Positions 51,769-60,640 are shown, counted from the stretch's first letter. The stretch is 64,000 bases of DNA from M3 sp045133615 (GCA_045133615.1 JBGUUQ010000037.1:1-64000), one strand, 5' to 3'. A program made the numbers and translations. Notes: generated by a model not told the origin, from the sequence alone.

Positions 51769-53088
51769 CTACATGTTGGTCATTGTGAGTGGTTTTTGTG
51801 ACAGGGTGTAGCCGTTGAATTTGCCTGTGGCTCGAGTGAACGCATCGACTTTCGCGCGGAGGAGGTCCGGGTCGAAGTTCTCTTCTTTTCTCTTTACTTC
51901 GATGAATATGGCTTCGTCGTTCAATTCGTTTTCGGCAACAATGTCGATCTCATTCTCGCCTTTTCGGTCCCACCAACTGCCGATGCGTGTGTAGGCTTTA
52001 CTCTCTATAAGTACGCGCTTGAAGTAGCGTTCGAGCATTTTCCCGCTGAATGTCTCATAGTCGCGGTTGATGATGGTCTTTACGGCATCGTAGTTCTCTA
52101 TCTCAAGCATATAGTTGTATTTGTAGATGAATCGGAACCAGAAGGTGAAAAAGTTGTCTTCAATCGTGTAGCGAACGTTCTTTGTTGAGCTCGTCTCGAA
52201 TATTGGTTGTTTTTTAGTGATTACTTCGTACTCTTTCTCTAATTTTGTAAGGTAACCTCCGATCTCTCTGCCAACAATCTGCTCTATCTCTGAGCGCAAT
52301 GTTTTGCCTCGTGCAATGGCCGAGAGTATAGAGAAGTAGACTCCGTAGTCTTTGCCAAATTCTTCGATGAGTATTGCTTTGCCTTCGCCGATGAATACGG
52401 AGTCGGCCTTGATGATGTGATTGAGCATCTTTGTCTTGGTTGTAGCTCCTGCATCAACGAGTAATTGGACGTATTTTGCCACGCCGCCGGTAAATGAGTA
52501 TAACGCTAACAGGTCTTCGGCGGTGTAGCCGGGATTATATTCAGCCATTATCTCTTTTAAAACGGCAGGTGTGAATGGCTTAATCGACATGAAACGTGTC
52601 TGGCGATTATAGAGTGGTTCTTTCTTGTCTTTGAAAATTTTGGTCATCATCGAGAAGATGGAACCACACACAATAAGGTTGATATGGGCTTTGGTGTGAT
52701 ACATGTCCCAGATGCGCTGCATGTCGCTATATACTGACTTGTTTACCTTGAAAAATTCTTGGAATTCGTCGATGAACAGTGTAATGGGACGCTCGATTGA
52801 GAGTTTCATCAGGTATTCGAAGATCTCGGGAAATCGCTCGGCTCTGCCCATTGTGGGGATGCCTAACTTGTTTTCTATCTCTTGGATATAATCGGTGCAC
52901 AAGTCGCTCTCGGCTTTGCGCGCTACAAAGAAATAGAGTATCGGCTCGTTCTCGTATGCTTTCCACACAAGTGATGTCTTGCCGATACGACGACGACCGG
53001 TCACTACCGTGAACTGTGCATTGCTCTTTGAGTGTTCAAGAATGTCTTTGAGTGTCGCTATTTCTTCTGTCCTGTCAAAAAATTTCAT
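51769..53088 (-). CDS. AAA ATPase with C-terminal DUF234-like nuclease domain
   Basis: A 439-residue ATPase of the archaeal-type AAA family. Walker A is GRRRIGKT (31-38), Walker B is in ITLFIDEFQEFFKVN, and sensor 1 is in NLIVCGSIFSMM. After a winged-helix region with TGGVAKYVQLLVDAG, the C-terminal ~110 residues contain ENEIDIVAENELNDEAIFIEVKRK, a PD-(D/E)xK-like core (DUF234). It differs in family from the DUF4143 ATPase at 37 kb, although both share the ATPase/nuclease design. It stands alone between two palindrome islands and has a large palindrome at its transcription start. Confidence 0.88.
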   Translation of the reverse strand: MKFFDRTEEIATLKDILEHSKSNAQFTVVTGRRRIGKTSLVWKAYENEPILYFFVARKAESDLCTDYIQEIENKLGIPTMGRAERFPEIFEYLMKLSIERPITLFIDEFQEFFKVNKSVYSDMQRIWDMYHTKAHINLIVCGSIFSMMTKIFKDKKEPLYNRQTRFMSIKPFTPAVLKEIMAEYNPGYTAEDLLALYSFTGGVAKYVQLLVDAGATTKTKMLNHIIKADSVFIGEGKAILIEEFGKDYGVYFSILSAIARGKTLRSEIEQIVGREIGGYLTKLEKEYEVITKKQPIFETSSTKNVRYTIEDNFFTFWFRFIYKYNYMLEIENYDAVKTIINRDYETFSGKMLERYFKRVLIESKAYTRIGSWWDRKGENEIDIVAENELNDEAIFIEVKRKEENFDPDLLRAKVDAFTRATGKFNGYTLSQKPLTMTNM

Positions 53089-53102
53089 ACGATTATGGTT
53101 TA

Positions 53103-53141
53103 GTTGCGAAACGGCGGTTCCGGAAACAGCGGTTTCGCAAC
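53103..53141 (-). promoter_or_regulatory. Large palindrome before the DUF234-type ATPase gene
   Basis: GTTGCGAAAC (53103-53112) and GTTTCGCAAC (53132-53141) are perfect 10-base arms around a GC-rich centre holding TTCCGGAA. The element begins 14 bases before the start codon and reaches the predicted transcription start, so it is either an operator or a 5' mRNA hairpin. Confidence 0.55.
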
Positions 53142-53143
53142 TG

Positions 53144-53174
53144 CGAATATAATACTCTTTTTTTTATCTGACAA
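53144..53174 (-). promoter_or_regulatory. Putative promoter of the DUF234-type ATPase
   Basis: Minus-strand TTG (53172-53174), 20 bp, TATATTCG (53144-53151). The -7 box deviates by one base from TAnnTTTG. Confidence 0.5.
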
Positions 53175-53199
53175 AATTATGGGATAATAATTTAAAATG

Positions 53200-53400
53200 T
53201 TTATGGGGTGGCGAGTCGCCACGGACAAGAGGGGGCTCGGCAGCCAAATTTTAGGTGGGCACAGGGAGGGCGGTGAGCCACCGCTGACGGGAGAGATTAA
53301 CGAATTTTTTAGATTCGGTGGCGTGGTTGCCGGGTTACCGGTGGTGACCTCGCTGCGCTCGGCTACCACCGGCTACTTTTAATGATTGCTTCGCAATCGG
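53200..53400. repeat. Intergenic palindrome island 2
   Basis: No gene between 53.09 and 53.55 kb. Modules as in island 1: GTGGCGA-g-TCGCCAC (53208-53222), CGAATT..GATTCG (53301-53317, one arm altered), CCGGTGGT...ACCACCGG (53338-53372) and GATTGC-ttc-GCAATC (53384-53398). The rest, 53.40-53.55 kb, shows only a short copy of the cacactcctc motif. Confidence 0.8.
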
Positions 53401-53553
53401 GATAAACACACTCCTCGGTCTAGCTTGAAATGGGAAGTTGAGAATGGAGAGAGATTGTGGAGCAATCTTGATGTGTGTCAATCGGGAAGGATTACTATAA
53501 TGCGGTGAGATGATAACACCGGCGATATCGGAAAGAATCACATGTCGTCAGTG

Positions 53554-54051
53554 TTATTTATCTATTTCCATAAGTAGTTTTCCAATTGCCCTAACGGCGG
53601 GTTCATGTTCTTTCCGGCAAATAAAATGTGCAAATTGGGATTTCATTGGATCTCCATCAATGTCCATTTTGACTCGATGATTTATAAAGTCGGTCAGATG
53701 ATGAGCGTTTGTATATTTATCATACATTCTGGAGAATAGCAGACTTCTGTATTCTTGAGGGGAAATGTTTAAGTGACTTCTTTTTACTTCTGACTGTGTG
53801 TCACAATAGAAACAAAGTACAGCATCTTCATTGTCTCTTAGAAATTTGGCGAGTGTATCTGATATAACTGATAAAATAGGATAACCGACATATCCATCTC
53901 CGGATTCGCGCACTAATGTGACATCGTAAAATACTAAAGTCAACGTCAGAGGGTCTTCTGAAAAGAGTTGTATTGATTCTGAATCATAATATGAAAGGGC
54001 GACCTTTATTTGATCGCCCTCTGTATTTCTTATATCAAAGGATATATCCAT
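53554..54051 (-). CDS. Hypothetical protein, probable DUF6169 family
   Basis: A 165-residue soluble protein with no signal or membrane segment. The start MDISFDIRNTEGDQIKVALSYYD and the cysteine-containing LCFYCDTQSEVKRSHLN with SLLFSRMYDKY resemble the uncharacterised DUF6169 family of Bacteroidota; I am only moderately sure. It starts one base before the stop codon region of a 44-aa gene (TAA directly next to ATG), so the pair is translationally coupled. The pair lies alone between two palindrome islands and has a perfect promoter. A toxin-antitoxin-like or defence accessory pair is conceivable, but I see no toxin motif. Confidence 0.7.
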   Translation of the reverse strand: MDISFDIRNTEGDQIKVALSYYDSESIQLFSEDPLTLTLVFYDVTLVRESGDGYVGYPILSVISDTLAKFLRDNEDAVLCFYCDTQSEVKRSHLNISPQEYRSLLFSRMYDKYTNAHHLTDFINHRVKMDIDGDPMKSQFAHFICRKEHEPAVRAIGKLLMEIDK

Positions 54052-54186
54052 TTACACAACGATGGTAAAGGTACATTGTTCTTTCTCAGCTAACTTTTTA
54101 GTTTGCTGTTGCTTCTTTTCTCTCAAAGACTCAAAGACTTGAATCATCTTCTGAGAGGGATTTTTGATGGTGATGTTTCGAGTCAT
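54052..54186 (-). CDS. Small 44-aa coiled protein preceding the DUF6169-like gene
   Basis: ATG at 54186 opens 44 codons ending in TAA at 54052, and the next gene starts at the adjoining base. The product starts MTRNITIKNPSQKM, continues with a charged helix rich in K, Q and E (about residues 12-36) and ends in a short strand (CTFTIVV). A full consensus promoter stands 28 bases upstream. The layout, a short basic protein first and a larger partner directly coupled, recalls antitoxin-first pairs, although the protein has no known DNA-binding motif. Confidence 0.65.
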   Translation of the reverse strand: MTRNITIKNPSQKMIQVFESLREKKQQQTKKLAEKEQCTFTIVV

Positions 54187-54213
54187 ATTTGTCTACTTTA
54201 TTGGTTTATATCA

Positions 54214-54244
54214 CAAAGTTACAACTTTTTCGTTATATCGCAAA
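54214..54244 (-). promoter_or_regulatory. Promoter of the 44-aa/DUF6169 pair
   Basis: Minus-strand TTTG (54241-54244), 19 bp, TAACTTTG followed by TG (54214-54221): a perfect Bacteroidota promoter. Confidence 0.8.
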
Positions 54245-54364
54245 TTTTGGAATCTTTATTTTCAATTATTTTATTATAAAACGCTTGAATGAGGCTAAAG
54301 TTGAGCCATAAATATGGCTTAATTGTAAAAAGGGAAATGAGAGAATTGAAAGTTGAAAATTGGG

Positions 54365-54587
54365 TAACGAATCTTTCAGATTCGGGTGGGGTGGTTTCGC
54401 TTTCCGGTGGTGAGCGGCGGGTCGCCGGCCGAGAGGGCGGCAGCCAATTTTTTAGGTGGGCGCGGCAAATGGATTAACGAATCTTTTAGATTCGGTGGCG
54501 GGTTGCCAGTTAACCGGTGGTGAGCGGCGAGTCGCCGCGGACGATCGACTGGCTATTGGTTAAAGATTGCTTCGCAATCGGGGGGGA
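54365..54587. repeat. Intergenic palindrome island 3
   Basis: No gene between 54.19 and 54.59 kb apart from the promoter. It contains CGAATC-tttca-GATTCG (54368-54384) and a second copy (54478-54494), two truncated CCGGTGGTGAGCGGCG elements joined to gtcgcc palindromes, and GATTGC-ttc-GCAATC (54565-54579). The island runs up to the true end of the nuclease reading frame at 54588. Confidence 0.8.
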
Positions 54588-56971
54588 TTAGGGGAGGAGG
54601 ACGCGGCGGGTGTCGTTGTCGCGGAGGATGATGTAGTGGCCGGCGGGGAGGGTGAGGGTGAGTCGGGGTGAGTTGGGGGTGCCGGCGTAGCGGGTGATGC
54701 CGTCGATGGAGTAGACGGTGACGGGGCGGGTGCCGTCGGATTCGATGATGAGTCGGTGGTCGCGGCTATAGGCTGTCCATCGGTCGGCGGGGAGCCGGGG
54801 GTATGTGATACGCAGGGGGTGACGGTGATGTTGTCGATGTTGAATCGTTTGCCGGCGGTCTGTTGGAGGCGTAGGTAGGCGGGTCCGGGGACGTTGGCGG
54901 TGACGGTGAATTCGACGTATGTGCTATTGTCGGTGATGGTGACGGTGCCTGCGGTGGTCCATGAGTTGCCGCCGTCGGTGGATGTCTGCACGGCGAGTGT
55001 TGCATCGGCGTCGTTGCTCCATTTGAGTGCGTGGAGGGTGACGGTGCCTATGCCTGTGGCGATGGCGTCGGTGGTCTGTATGTAGCTTGCGGAGGTTTTG
55101 CCGAAGCGTGCGGACTGTGAGTCGATGGAGGTGTCGGAGGTGTAGATTCCGGCATCGGAGAAGTGCCATGTGGCTGCTGTGCCGATGTAGTCGATGGTGG
55201 GGTTGTAGGAACTCATTCCTGTGGCGTCGGCTTCGAAGTCTTCGATGAAGTCGGTGGCATCGGTTACGGTGGCTGTGAGGTCGATGCTTTCGGACTGACA
55301 GTCGGCTGATTGTGCTGTGAGTCGGGCTGTGTAGGTGCCTTCGGATGTGGGTTGCAATCGGAGGTAGAAGTGGTCGTCGTCGGGGGATATGGCGATGGTG
55401 GTTGCCCATGATGAGAGGTCGGTGCTAACGGCGAATGGGGCGTCGACGGCTATGGTGACGGGGTCGGTGATGTTTTCTATCCAGATTGCTATCTCAACGT
55501 AGTCGGATGCTTGCTGTGGCAGGGCTGTGAAGGTGAGGAGCGGGTCGCAGTCGAGCTGTATGGCGGGTATGGGTGTGGCTGTGGTGACTGTGATGACGTT
55601 GGATGTGAGTGTGGAAGATGAGATGGTGTAGGTGTAGGTGGTGGCGGGGGTTAGGTCGAGGACTTCAAATTGCTCGTCGGAGGCGAGTACGGTGAGGGGG
55701 TATTCGTCGGAGATGAGTGTGCCGTCGAGGTTGCATACGCTGATGGTGTAGCGTGCGGCGGGGTCTTGGTCGATGTTGGTCCAACGGGCGATGAATGAGG
55801 TTTCGGTGATGTCGGTGGCGGGCTGTGCGGGGAGTCCGTCGACGGCTGTGGCGGTGAGGGTGACGGTGGCGCGGGCGGTTCCGGAGGCGATGGTGAGTGT
55901 GGCTGATGCTGTGGCCGGAACAGATGACAGGTAGGTGATGGTGACGTCGCAGCCGTTTTCGCCACAGGCTTGTGAGGCGGAGATGGAGGTGGCGCTTGCG
56001 GAGAATCCTTCACCGGAGATGGTGAGGGTGATGTCGTCGGTGAGGTAGCTGCCTTTGACGTTGAGTGTGGCGGTGCGCGGAATGTCGACGGCGGTGATGC
56101 CGAGGTCGATTGAGGTGCCGTCGACGGGGGTGTTGATGGCGGGTTCGCCGGAGATGTCGAGGCTCCATGGTTGTCCAATCTTGTCGCCCCAGATGTATTC
56201 GGCGAGTTCGGGATGGTCGATGAATGGGTTTCGATTTTCCTGATGGTTGTAGATGACTTCGTTGCGGTCGAGTTCTTTTTGGCTAACGGGGTCTTGTCGG
56301 TGCCACTTCAGGAGGAGGTTGACAGCCCAAGTGGTGTAGGCGGGGTAGCTGTTGGATGCGAGCATCGGGCTGTCCCAGTCTTCGATGAGGCTGTTGTAGC
56401 ACGCTGCCATGTAGAAGTAGGAGCGAGCGAGGTCGCCTTTGTATTCGTCGTCGGGCTCGAAGACTTTGCCGGTATAGCCGGAGAATGTGGATGTGCCGAG
56501 TCGTCCGAGCGCTTTTACACCGCCGGAAGATGCGAGGGTGGTGCCGGAGGCACATTCTCCGTAGGGGTAGTTGCTTCGCTGTCCGTTGACTTTTCCGTCG
56601 GTGGGGTAGATGTGGAATGCGTCGCTATACATCGGGGAGGCTTCGTTGAACCAGCTTTTTGGGAATGAGTGTTCGCGATTGTAGCAGTCGCCAACGGCGG
56701 AGTAGCTTCCGCATTGCTCGTCGCCGGGAGTCCATTCTTTGGTGGAGTATATGTCCCAAATGGTGCCGTTTTCGCGCACGTCGGACTTTTTGTAGAGGGA
56801 CCATAGTCCGCTGTAGCTGACGGTGGTGTGGGGTCCGATTACGTCTTCGAGGGCTTCGAGGAGTGATTGTCCGTAGAGTCCTTCGCAAGAGGAGTAGTAG
56901 CCGGTGGGTTCGGCGGCGTGGAGAGAGGCGGCACCGAGGATGAGGATTGGAATAAGCAGACGACGAGTCAT
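54588..56971 (-). pseudogene. Secreted endonuclease I with C-terminal sorting domain, frameshifted
   Basis: The gene starts at 56971 with a signal peptide (MTRRLLIPILILGAASLHAA). Residues about 25-290 are an endonuclease I (EndA/NucM) domain with NREHSFPKSWF and DAFHIYPTDGKVNGQRSNYPYGE. Next come Ig-like and fibronectin-like parts and a jelly-roll domain (DFIEDFEADATGMSSYNPT). After ITVTP the open frame becomes a meaningless P/S/T-rich tail that runs to 54560. Adding one C to the C5 run at 54815-54819 restores a normal ending: WTAYSRDHRLIIES, VTVYSIDGITRYAG, LPAGHYIILRDNDTRRVLLP and a stop at 54588. This is a type A T9SS-like sorting domain. It is either a real mutation, a phase-variable tract or a sequencing error. 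It should cut extracellular DNA or RNA. Confidence 0.8.
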
Positions 56972-57012
56972 GGCGGTGAGTTTTAATGATGGGTGGGGAA
57001 TATAATATGGAA

Positions 57013-57948
57013 TTATTTGAGGACGGATGATTGGGTGACTACGGGTGCGGGATTTTTGTCGTAGTTGGCAAGAGATTCTTGCAGGCTGGTAATCATCATG
57101 GCGCGAAGTTCGGGGGGATCGAGCACGGTGAGTGTGGGTCCGTGGCTGAGGAGTTCTTCGACGAAGTCGGGGGTGATGCGCAGGCGGTAGTAGAATACGG
57201 AGTATTGGTCGTGGATGGTCTCGTGCTGGGAGTGGTGGAGGGGGAGAGCACGGAAGTATTTGGCCTGTCGGACGTCGACTTTGATGGCAACGGACTTGAC
57301 TTCGCCTTGTGTGAATACGATTCCGAAGCTGTCGCGGAAGTAGGTCTCGGCGTCGAATGATTCGGGGATTTCGTAGTCTTCGGGGAGGATTAAGACTTCG
57401 GACATGCGGTCGAGAGCGTAGGTTTTGATGCAGTCTTCTTTGATGTTGCGACCGGTGACGTACCAACGCTGGCGGAATATCTTGAGGAAGTAGGGCTCGA
57501 TGAGGACGTCGGGGGTGGCGCTGATGCGAGTGTAGGGCTGATAGGTGAATGATATGGGGTGGAACTCTTTGAGCGCCCGGATGACGATGGGGAGAAATTC
57601 GCGTGCGGAGGGTACGTTTTCGAGGAATACGCGGTCGGAGATTTCTCGACAGTCGCTAAGCATGTCGCTCATGGCGGCGGAGTTGAGGAGCCAGTTGGTG
57701 ACGCTTTCGTTGTGGGAGTCTTCGTCGGCGATGAAGTATTCGAATGTGGAGTTGTTACATTCGATGTTGATTTTGAAGATGTCTTCGATGGCGATGCGGT
57801 AGTTGTAGAATGTGCGTCGCGGAAGGGATTCGCCGTTGGAATAGGGTGACTTTTTCCAGAGGTCGTTGAGCTCTTCGCGGGTAATGTGCCCGTAGCGTTT
57901 GATAGTGTCGATGAGCCAGATGTAGCGGCTGAATAGGTCTTTTGACAT
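57013..57948 (-). CDS. WYL-domain transcriptional regulator
   Basis: A 311-residue regulator. It has an N-terminal winged-helix part (SRYIWLIDTIKRYGHITREELNDLWKK), a WYL domain near residues 130-210 (FHPISFTYQPYTR, KIFRQRWYVTGRN, KTYALDRMSEV) and a C-terminal WCX extension. WYL domains sense oligonucleotides or other ligands and often regulate DNA-damage or defence genes. Here it sits 12 bp after the sodium:solute symporter gene and 41 bp before the nuclease gene, so it may regulate this local set. I do not see which promoter it binds. Confidence 0.88.
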   Translation of the reverse strand: MSKDLFSRYIWLIDTIKRYGHITREELNDLWKKSPYSNGESLPRRTFYNYRIAIEDIFKINIECNNSTFEYFIADEDSHNESVTNWLLNSAAMSDMLSDCREISDRVFLENVPSAREFLPIVIRALKEFHPISFTYQPYTRISATPDVLIEPYFLKIFRQRWYVTGRNIKEDCIKTYALDRMSEVLILPEDYEIPESFDAETYFRDSFGIVFTQGEVKSVAIKVDVRQAKYFRALPLHHSQHETIHDQYSVFYYRLRITPDFVEELLSHGPTLTVLDPPELRAMMITSLQESLANYDKNPAPVVTQSSVLK

Positions 57949-57960
57949 GTGATAATGTAT

Positions 57961-59424
57961 TTATTCGTTATTAATATTTGTATTCTTGTCGGTGAGGAGC
58001 CACAGACCTATGTAGGTGAGGGCTGCGTTGAGGATGAGGAGTTCGAAGCTCATGTGGTATTGGAACCGGGTGAGGAGAAGGGTGCGTATGCCCCAGCAGA
58101 GGCATGGCGCGAGGAGGCAGATGAGTGGCACCCAACGGTCGCGGACGGCACGGCGTGAAGAGATGCCGAAGGCGAATAGCCCGAGGATGGGACCGTAGGT
58201 GTAGGATGCGAGGGTGTAGACGGCGCTGATGGCGTCGTCTTCGTTGATGAGGTAGAAGAGGATGATGACGAGTGCCATGATGATGGCCATGGCTGCGTGG
58301 ACGCGTCGGCGCAGGCGAGTGAGTCGAGCATCGGGAAGCTTTGTGCCGTGGAGGATGTCGACGGTGAATGATGTGGTGAGGGCCGTAAGTGCGGAGCCGG
58401 CGGCGGAGTAGGATGAGGATATGAGTCCGAGAATGAAGAGGATGCCGACGATGAGTGGCATGGAGGGGTGTGTGGCGACGAGTCCGAAGATTTCGTCGGA
58501 GTTGTCGGGAACGGAGAGGGAGGGTGTGCGCTCGATGTAGATGAGCATGAGTGTGCCGAGGATGAGGAATAGGAGGATGACGAGGGTCTGCATGAGGGTG
58601 GCGACCATCATGTTTTTGCGTGATTTGCGGTGGTCGGCGCAAGCGAGGTTGCGCTGCATCATGTCTTGGTCGAGTCCGGTCATGGCGATGACCATGAATA
58701 TACCTGCAAGGAATTGCTTCCAGAAGTAGGTGGCTTGTGTGGGGTTGTCGAAGAAGAATATGCGAGAGGTGGGGTGGGCGTCGATAGCGGAGAGCATGGT
58801 GGCGGGTGTGAATCCGAGGTTGTCGGCAATGAATATGATGGAGAGGAGGACCGATAGGATGAGGCATGTGCTTTTGAGGAGGTCGGTCCAGATGACTGAT
58901 TTGAGTCCGCCACGGAAGGTGTAGAGCCAAACTCCGGCGATGGTGACTGTGACGTTGATGCAGAATGGGATGCCGAGGGGTCGGCAGACGAGTTCTTGCA
59001 GGACGATGCAGACGACGTAGAAGCGGACGGCGGCCCCGAGCATTTTGGAGATGAAGAAGAACCATGCTCCGGTGCGGTAGGTGGCTGCTCCGAAACGTTG
59101 CTCAAGGTAGCCGTAGATGGATAGGAGGTTGCGCTTGTAGAACAGCGGTAGGAGGAGGTGGGCTATGAGGATGTAGCCGACGATGAATCCGAGCGCCATC
59201 TGGAGGTAGGAGTAGCTTTTGGCTTGTACCATTCCGGGGACGGAGATGAATGTGACTCCGGAGATGGCTGCTCCGATGGTGGCGATGGCGACGATGGGCC
59301 ATGCTGTGTGGCGTCCGGCGGTGAAGAATGCGGCGTTGCTGCTGTTGCGCGATGCGAAGCAGGATACTCCAAACAGCAGGATGAAGTAGGCGGCGATGGT
59401 GGCTATGATGATGAGTGGTGTCAT
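57961..59424 (-). CDS. Sodium:solute symporter (SSS family)
   Basis: A 487-residue inner-membrane protein with about 13 hydrophobic segments. Family signatures include GAAISGVTFISVPGMVQAKSYSYLQMALGFIVGY and LYTFRGGLKSVIWTDLLKS. ITGLDQDMMQRNLACADHRKSRKNM, with its Na+-site region, also matches. It lies 19 bp after namZ. In Bacteroidales that salvage peptidoglycan, SSS-type transporters have been linked to MurNAc uptake, so an amino-sugar or muropeptide fragment is a reasonable but unproved substrate. Confidence 0.9.
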   Translation of the reverse strand: MTPLIIIATIAAYFILLFGVSCFASRNSSNAAFFTAGRHTAWPIVAIATIGAAISGVTFISVPGMVQAKSYSYLQMALGFIVGYILIAHLLLPLFYKRNLLSIYGYLEQRFGAATYRTGAWFFFISKMLGAAVRFYVVCIVLQELVCRPLGIPFCINVTVTIAGVWLYTFRGGLKSVIWTDLLKSTCLILSVLLSIIFIADNLGFTPATMLSAIDAHPTSRIFFFDNPTQATYFWKQFLAGIFMVIAMTGLDQDMMQRNLACADHRKSRKNMMVATLMQTLVILLFLILGTLMLIYIERTPSLSVPDNSDEIFGLVATHPSMPLIVGILFILGLISSSYSAAGSALTALTTSFTVDILHGTKLPDARLTRLRRRVHAAMAIIMALVIILFYLINEDDAISAVYTLASYTYGPILGLFAFGISSRRAVRDRWVPLICLLAPCLCWGIRTLLLTRFQYHMSFELLILNAALTYIGLWLLTDKNTNINNE

Positions 59425-59443
59425 TGCAAATTTACATAGGGGA

Positions 59444-60616
59444 TTATTCGGGGTAGAGGAGGTAGGGGCGTCGGAGGGCTTTGAATTGCTCTACGTCGTG
59501 GCGCCATGTGGCTTTGATGGAGTCGGCGGGCAGTCCTCGGCTTATGAGGGTGCGTATGGTGTCGTTGCCGATGAGTTTTTCGAAGAATGGGGAGAGGAAG
59601 CGGGGATTGCCGGTGCCGATGCGGTTGTAGGCGTCGATGAGGTAGGAGAGGTCGATGCCTTTGGCGATGACTTGCTCTTGGTCGAGGTGACGGAGGTCGA
59701 TGCCGTGGCATAGCCGACCGAGCTGTGGCGGGCGCTTTGCCCCGGGTAGGCTGCGGGGGGTGAAGGAGAATGTGCAGCCGGTGAATGAGGGGTGTCCGTA
59801 GATGGTGAAGGGGGCGTCGGTGCCGCGTCCGATGCTTACGTCGGTGGCTTCGAAGTAGCAGAGGGATGGGTAGAGGTAGACGGAGAGCATGGTGGGGAGG
59901 TTGGGAGAGGGGGGGGCGGGGAGGATGTAGCGTGAGGGGTGGGTGTAGCCGGCGCATCGGATGACGGTGAGGGGGACTTTGCGGTGGTCGTGGAGCCATC
60001 CTTCTCCGTTGGCCATGTTGGCGAGTTCGCCGAGGGTCATGCCGTGGAGTACGGGGATGGGCAGGCGTCCGACTCCGGAGGCGTATTTCATGTCGAGGAT
60101 GGGACCGTCGACGGTCATTCCGTTGGGGTTGGGGCGGTCGAGTATCATGAATTGCTTGTCGTGGATGATGGCGGCGTTCATGAGGTCGATCATGGTTATA
60201 TAATATGTGTAGAATCGGAGTCCGACGTCTTGGATGTCGACTACGATGATGTCGATGGAGTCCATGACGGCTTTGGCGGGGTAGCGGGTGTGTCCGTCGT
60301 AGAGTGAGGCTATGGGGATGCCTGTGACGGGGTCGACGGATGAGCGGACGTGTTGTCCGGCGTCGGCTGTGCCACGGAATCCGTGTTCGGGTGAGAAGAT
60401 GGTGGTGACGTGGAGGCCGCTGTCGAGGAGGATGTCGAGGGTGTGGCGGGTGCCTACGAGTCCGGTGTGATTGGAGAGGAGTGCGATTTTTTTGCCTCGT
60501 AGGAGGGGTACGTATAGGGATGTGCGTGCGGCTCCGACCTCAATCTCTTGAGAGTGGGATTGCGGGTGGAGGAGGAGCATTAGCAAGAATGTGAGCGCTA
60601 TGCGGAGCAATTTCAT
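59444..60616 (-). CDS. namZ: Exo-beta-N-acetylmuramidase NamZ (DUF1343)
   Basis: Start at 60616 gives a signal peptide (MKLLRIALTFLLMLLLHPQS) and 390 residues; the longer frame adds 18 without signal character. Diagnostic segments of the family are KIALLSNHTGLVGTRHTLDILL, TIFSPEHGFRGTADAGQHV, DIQDVGLRFYTYYITM and MILDRPNPNGMTVDGPILD. Family members remove terminal MurNAc from peptidoglycan chains outside the cytoplasm, supplying MurNAc. The next gene, an SSS symporter, may import the product. A -7-like TATCTTTG (60641-60648, minus strand) lies upstream. Confidence 0.9.
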   Translation of the reverse strand: MKLLRIALTFLLMLLLHPQSHSQEIEVGAARTSLYVPLLRGKKIALLSNHTGLVGTRHTLDILLDSGLHVTTIFSPEHGFRGTADAGQHVRSSVDPVTGIPIASLYDGHTRYPAKAVMDSIDIIVVDIQDVGLRFYTYYITMIDLMNAAIIHDKQFMILDRPNPNGMTVDGPILDMKYASGVGRLPIPVLHGMTLGELANMANGEGWLHDHRKVPLTVIRCAGYTHPSRYILPAPPSPNLPTMLSVYLYPSLCYFEATDVSIGRGTDAPFTIYGHPSFTGCTFSFTPRSLPGAKRPPQLGRLCHGIDLRHLDQEQVIAKGIDLSYLIDAYNRIGTGNPRFLSPFFEKLIGNDTIRTLISRGLPADSIKATWRHDVEQFKALRRPYLLYPE

Positions 60617-60640
60617 GTGAGGTGTTTTATGTTCCGAGTA

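Noticed and set aside
54560..54587. Stop at 54560 as the true end of the nuclease gene
   Set aside because: The last ~90 codons of that frame are low-complexity, and the alternative frame ending at 54588 gives a proper sorting domain.
51062..54587. Insertion sequence remnants
   Set aside because: No transposase fragment or flanking target duplication seen; only small palindromes recur.
56972..57466. N-terminal extension of the nuclease frame by 165 codons
   Set aside because: It runs through the WYL gene in another frame and is an arginine/histidine-rich shadow; the signal peptide begins at 56971.
57971..59065. 364-aa minus-strand frame inside the symporter gene
   Set aside because: Arginine/histidine/proline-only composition typical of an out-of-frame reading of a GC-skewed gene.
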